Part shown: positions 53,192 to 53,940 of the stretch, in pieces
Layout of the letters: every line of letters starts with the position of its first letter
Position numbering within the stretch: the stretch's first letter is position 1
From: Butyrivibrio sp. MC2013
GTDB taxonomy: Bacteria; Bacillota; Clostridia; Lachnospirales; Lachnospiraceae
NCBI RefSeq assembly: GCF_000424585.1
Contig: NZ_KE384212.1
Span: forward strand, 1-53,940
DNA: 53,940 nucleotides
Direction of reading: 5' to 3'
The notes under the pieces: generated by a model
Told to the model about the DNA's origin: nothing
Database searches by the model: none
The model's input: only the letters and a program-made list of their open reading frames with translations
Made by a program: the position numbers and the translations under genes

Positions 53192-53740
53192 ATGCCAAGA
53201 AAACCAGTAATATCACAGACAGACATAATCAATGCAGCATTTAAGGTAACCAAGAAGTCGGGTTTTGACTCTGTTACAGCAAGAAAGCTTGCTTCCAATG
53301 CAGGCTGTTCTACACAGCCTATCTTCAGAATGTATTTCTCTATGGATGATCTGAAGAAGGATGTTTATGTAAAGACAGAAGAGTATTTTGCTGATTATTG
53401 CAAGGCTCAGGCTAACGATAACGAGACTCCTTTTGTAGATATGGGTCTTAACTATATAACTTTCGCAAAGAAGAACACTCACCTTTTCAAGCTCCTCTTC
53501 GTATCAGAGGAAGGTGCGAAGAATGAGTTCTACAAGAACAATAGCTATGGCACAGGTCTTGTAGCTGAAGAAAAGGCAAAGGCTGTAGCTAAGGGCTATA
53601 AGGATGTTGACAAGCTCTTTGATACTGTATGGGCTTATGTTCAGGGACTGGGCTGCAGAGTAGCATTTGGCCTTAATGGTGATACAACAGATGATTATGC
53701 TATGCAGATCGCTGAACTGGTTGAGAAGCTGTCCAAGTAA
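53192..53740 (+). CDS. TetR/AcrR-family transcriptional regulator
   Basis: A 182-residue regulator. The N-terminal HTH (about 8-55) reads IINAAFKVTKKSGFDSVTARKLASNAGCSTQPIFRMY, the standard TetR DNA-binding pattern. The C-terminal ligand domain is all-helical with no recognisable ligand signature. No efflux pump or enzyme operon is next to it within the window; the target may lie to the right. A weak AAAGG is upstream. Confidence 0.88.
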   Translation: MPRKPVISQTDIINAAFKVTKKSGFDSVTARKLASNAGCSTQPIFRMYFSMDDLKKDVYVKTEEYFADYCKAQANDNETPFVDMGLNYITFAKKNTHLFKLLFVSEEGAKNEFYKNNSYGTGLVAEEKAKAVAKGYKDVDKLFDTVWAYVQGLGCRVAFGLNGDTTDDYAMQIAELVEKLSK

Positions 53741-53776
53741 TTTTGAGTAGCTTCCTATAGGATTGATATTGCAGAG

Positions 53777-53832
53777 AAATGAAGGGTTTTGTCATTTACT
53801 TGCCGCCGGCAATGTGGCAAAACCTATTTTCT
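53777..53832 (+). terminator. Terminator after the TetR gene
   Basis: GGTTTTG pairs with CAAAACC around a GC-rich inner hairpin (GCCG/CGGC), followed by TATTTTCTT. Confidence 0.55.
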
Positions 53833-53838
53833 TGCTCG

Positions 53839-53868
53839 ATTACATTAGATCTAAAGCGGTGTTATAAT
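53839..53868 (+). promoter_or_regulatory. Strong promoter at the right end
   Basis: A perfect extended -10, TGTTATAAT (TATAAT at 53863-53868), with ATTACA (53839-53844) 18 bp upstream. Confidence 0.6.
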
Positions 53869-53877
53869 ATATAAAAT

Positions 53878-53922
53878 AATCAAGATAACCCACCACCTTT
53901 AGGTGGTGGGAATATCTTGATT
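53878..53922. other. Large hairpin at the right edge (RNA 5' end or IS200/IS605-type end)
   Basis: AATCAAGATA/TATCTTGATT forms the lower stem and CCCACCACC/GGTGGTGGG the upper stem, around a TTTA-type loop. The predicted transcription start from the promoter just upstream falls at the hairpin base. Either a structured RNA or the subterminal hairpin of an insertion sequence would fit. The element is cut by the window end. Confidence 0.5.
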
Positions 53923-53940
53923 ACGGGTGCGGGGTTATAA

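Overview
The window looks like a chromosome segment of a low-to-mid GC Gram-positive anaerobe of the family Lachnospiraceae, most likely a Butyrivibrio or Pseudobutyrivibrio relative. The grounds are the gene families present (DUF5688, DUF4317, DUF4860, a TTG-started FtsZ with a Clostridia-type tail, hexameric NADP-type glutamate dehydrogenase, FctA-like pilins with a class B sortase) and the dense intergenic hairpins. The genus is an inference from protein style, not from any search.

Layout. 1-189: 5' end of an insertion-sequence transposase on the minus strand. 520-10,878: a compact division and cell-wall (dcw) cluster, mraZ-rsmH-ftsL-PBP-mraY-murD-ftsW-ftsQ-ftsZ, preceded by a promoter and four 10-bp-spaced MraZ boxes. 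murE, murF, murG, murC and ftsA are absent from it. nrdR follows. 11,461-19,932: a sortase-assembled pilus locus: a giant adhesin, a two-domain FctA/Spy0128-like shaft pilin, a second FctA-like pilin, a small DivIVA-like protein, a SipA-like signal-peptidase homologue that has lost both catalytic residues, and a class B sortase. 19,929-25,165: a five-gene peptide-type ABC importer. 25,222-28,359: yqeG, a fused shikimate dehydrogenase/shikimate kinase, aroQ and efp. 28,360-34,113: DUF5688 gene, tRNA-Arg(CCG), a block of five hairpins, an SH3-domain membrane protein, gdhA with a long leader, and an unknown protein. 34,314-41,956: fruK (minus), a CheC-family phosphatase behind a flagellar sigma-28-type promoter, a DUF4317 gene, and a heterodimeric ABC exporter plus a co-translated unknown gene. 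42,077-47,227: a minus-strand operon joining a GGDEF protein, a transglutaminase-like protein, a type II secretion/type IV pilus F protein and four small pilin-like membrane proteins. 47,682-50,855: gap-pgk-tpiA. 50,938-53,740: a CAP-domain secreted protein, a YfcE-type phosphoesterase, a second shikimate-kinase-like protein and a TetR regulator. The window ends in a strong promoter that fires into a large hairpin.

How the parts fit. Most of the sequence is core biology: septal wall synthesis, the shikimate route, EF-P, ammonia assimilation and lower glycolysis. The accessory interest lies in two surface-appendage loci (the sortase pilus and the pseudopilin/T2SS-F operon tied to a GGDEF protein) and in an unusually rich set of repeated intergenic RNA-like elements. 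One three-hairpin element occurs twice with compensatory changes in its middle hairpin. A 26-nt identical element sits directly before two unrelated genes. A ~37-nt element precedes both ftsZ and the GGDEF operon. The most striking protein observation is the dead signal peptidase in the pilus operon, which matches the logic of streptococcal SipA and suggests an FCT-like pilus assembled outside the streptococci.
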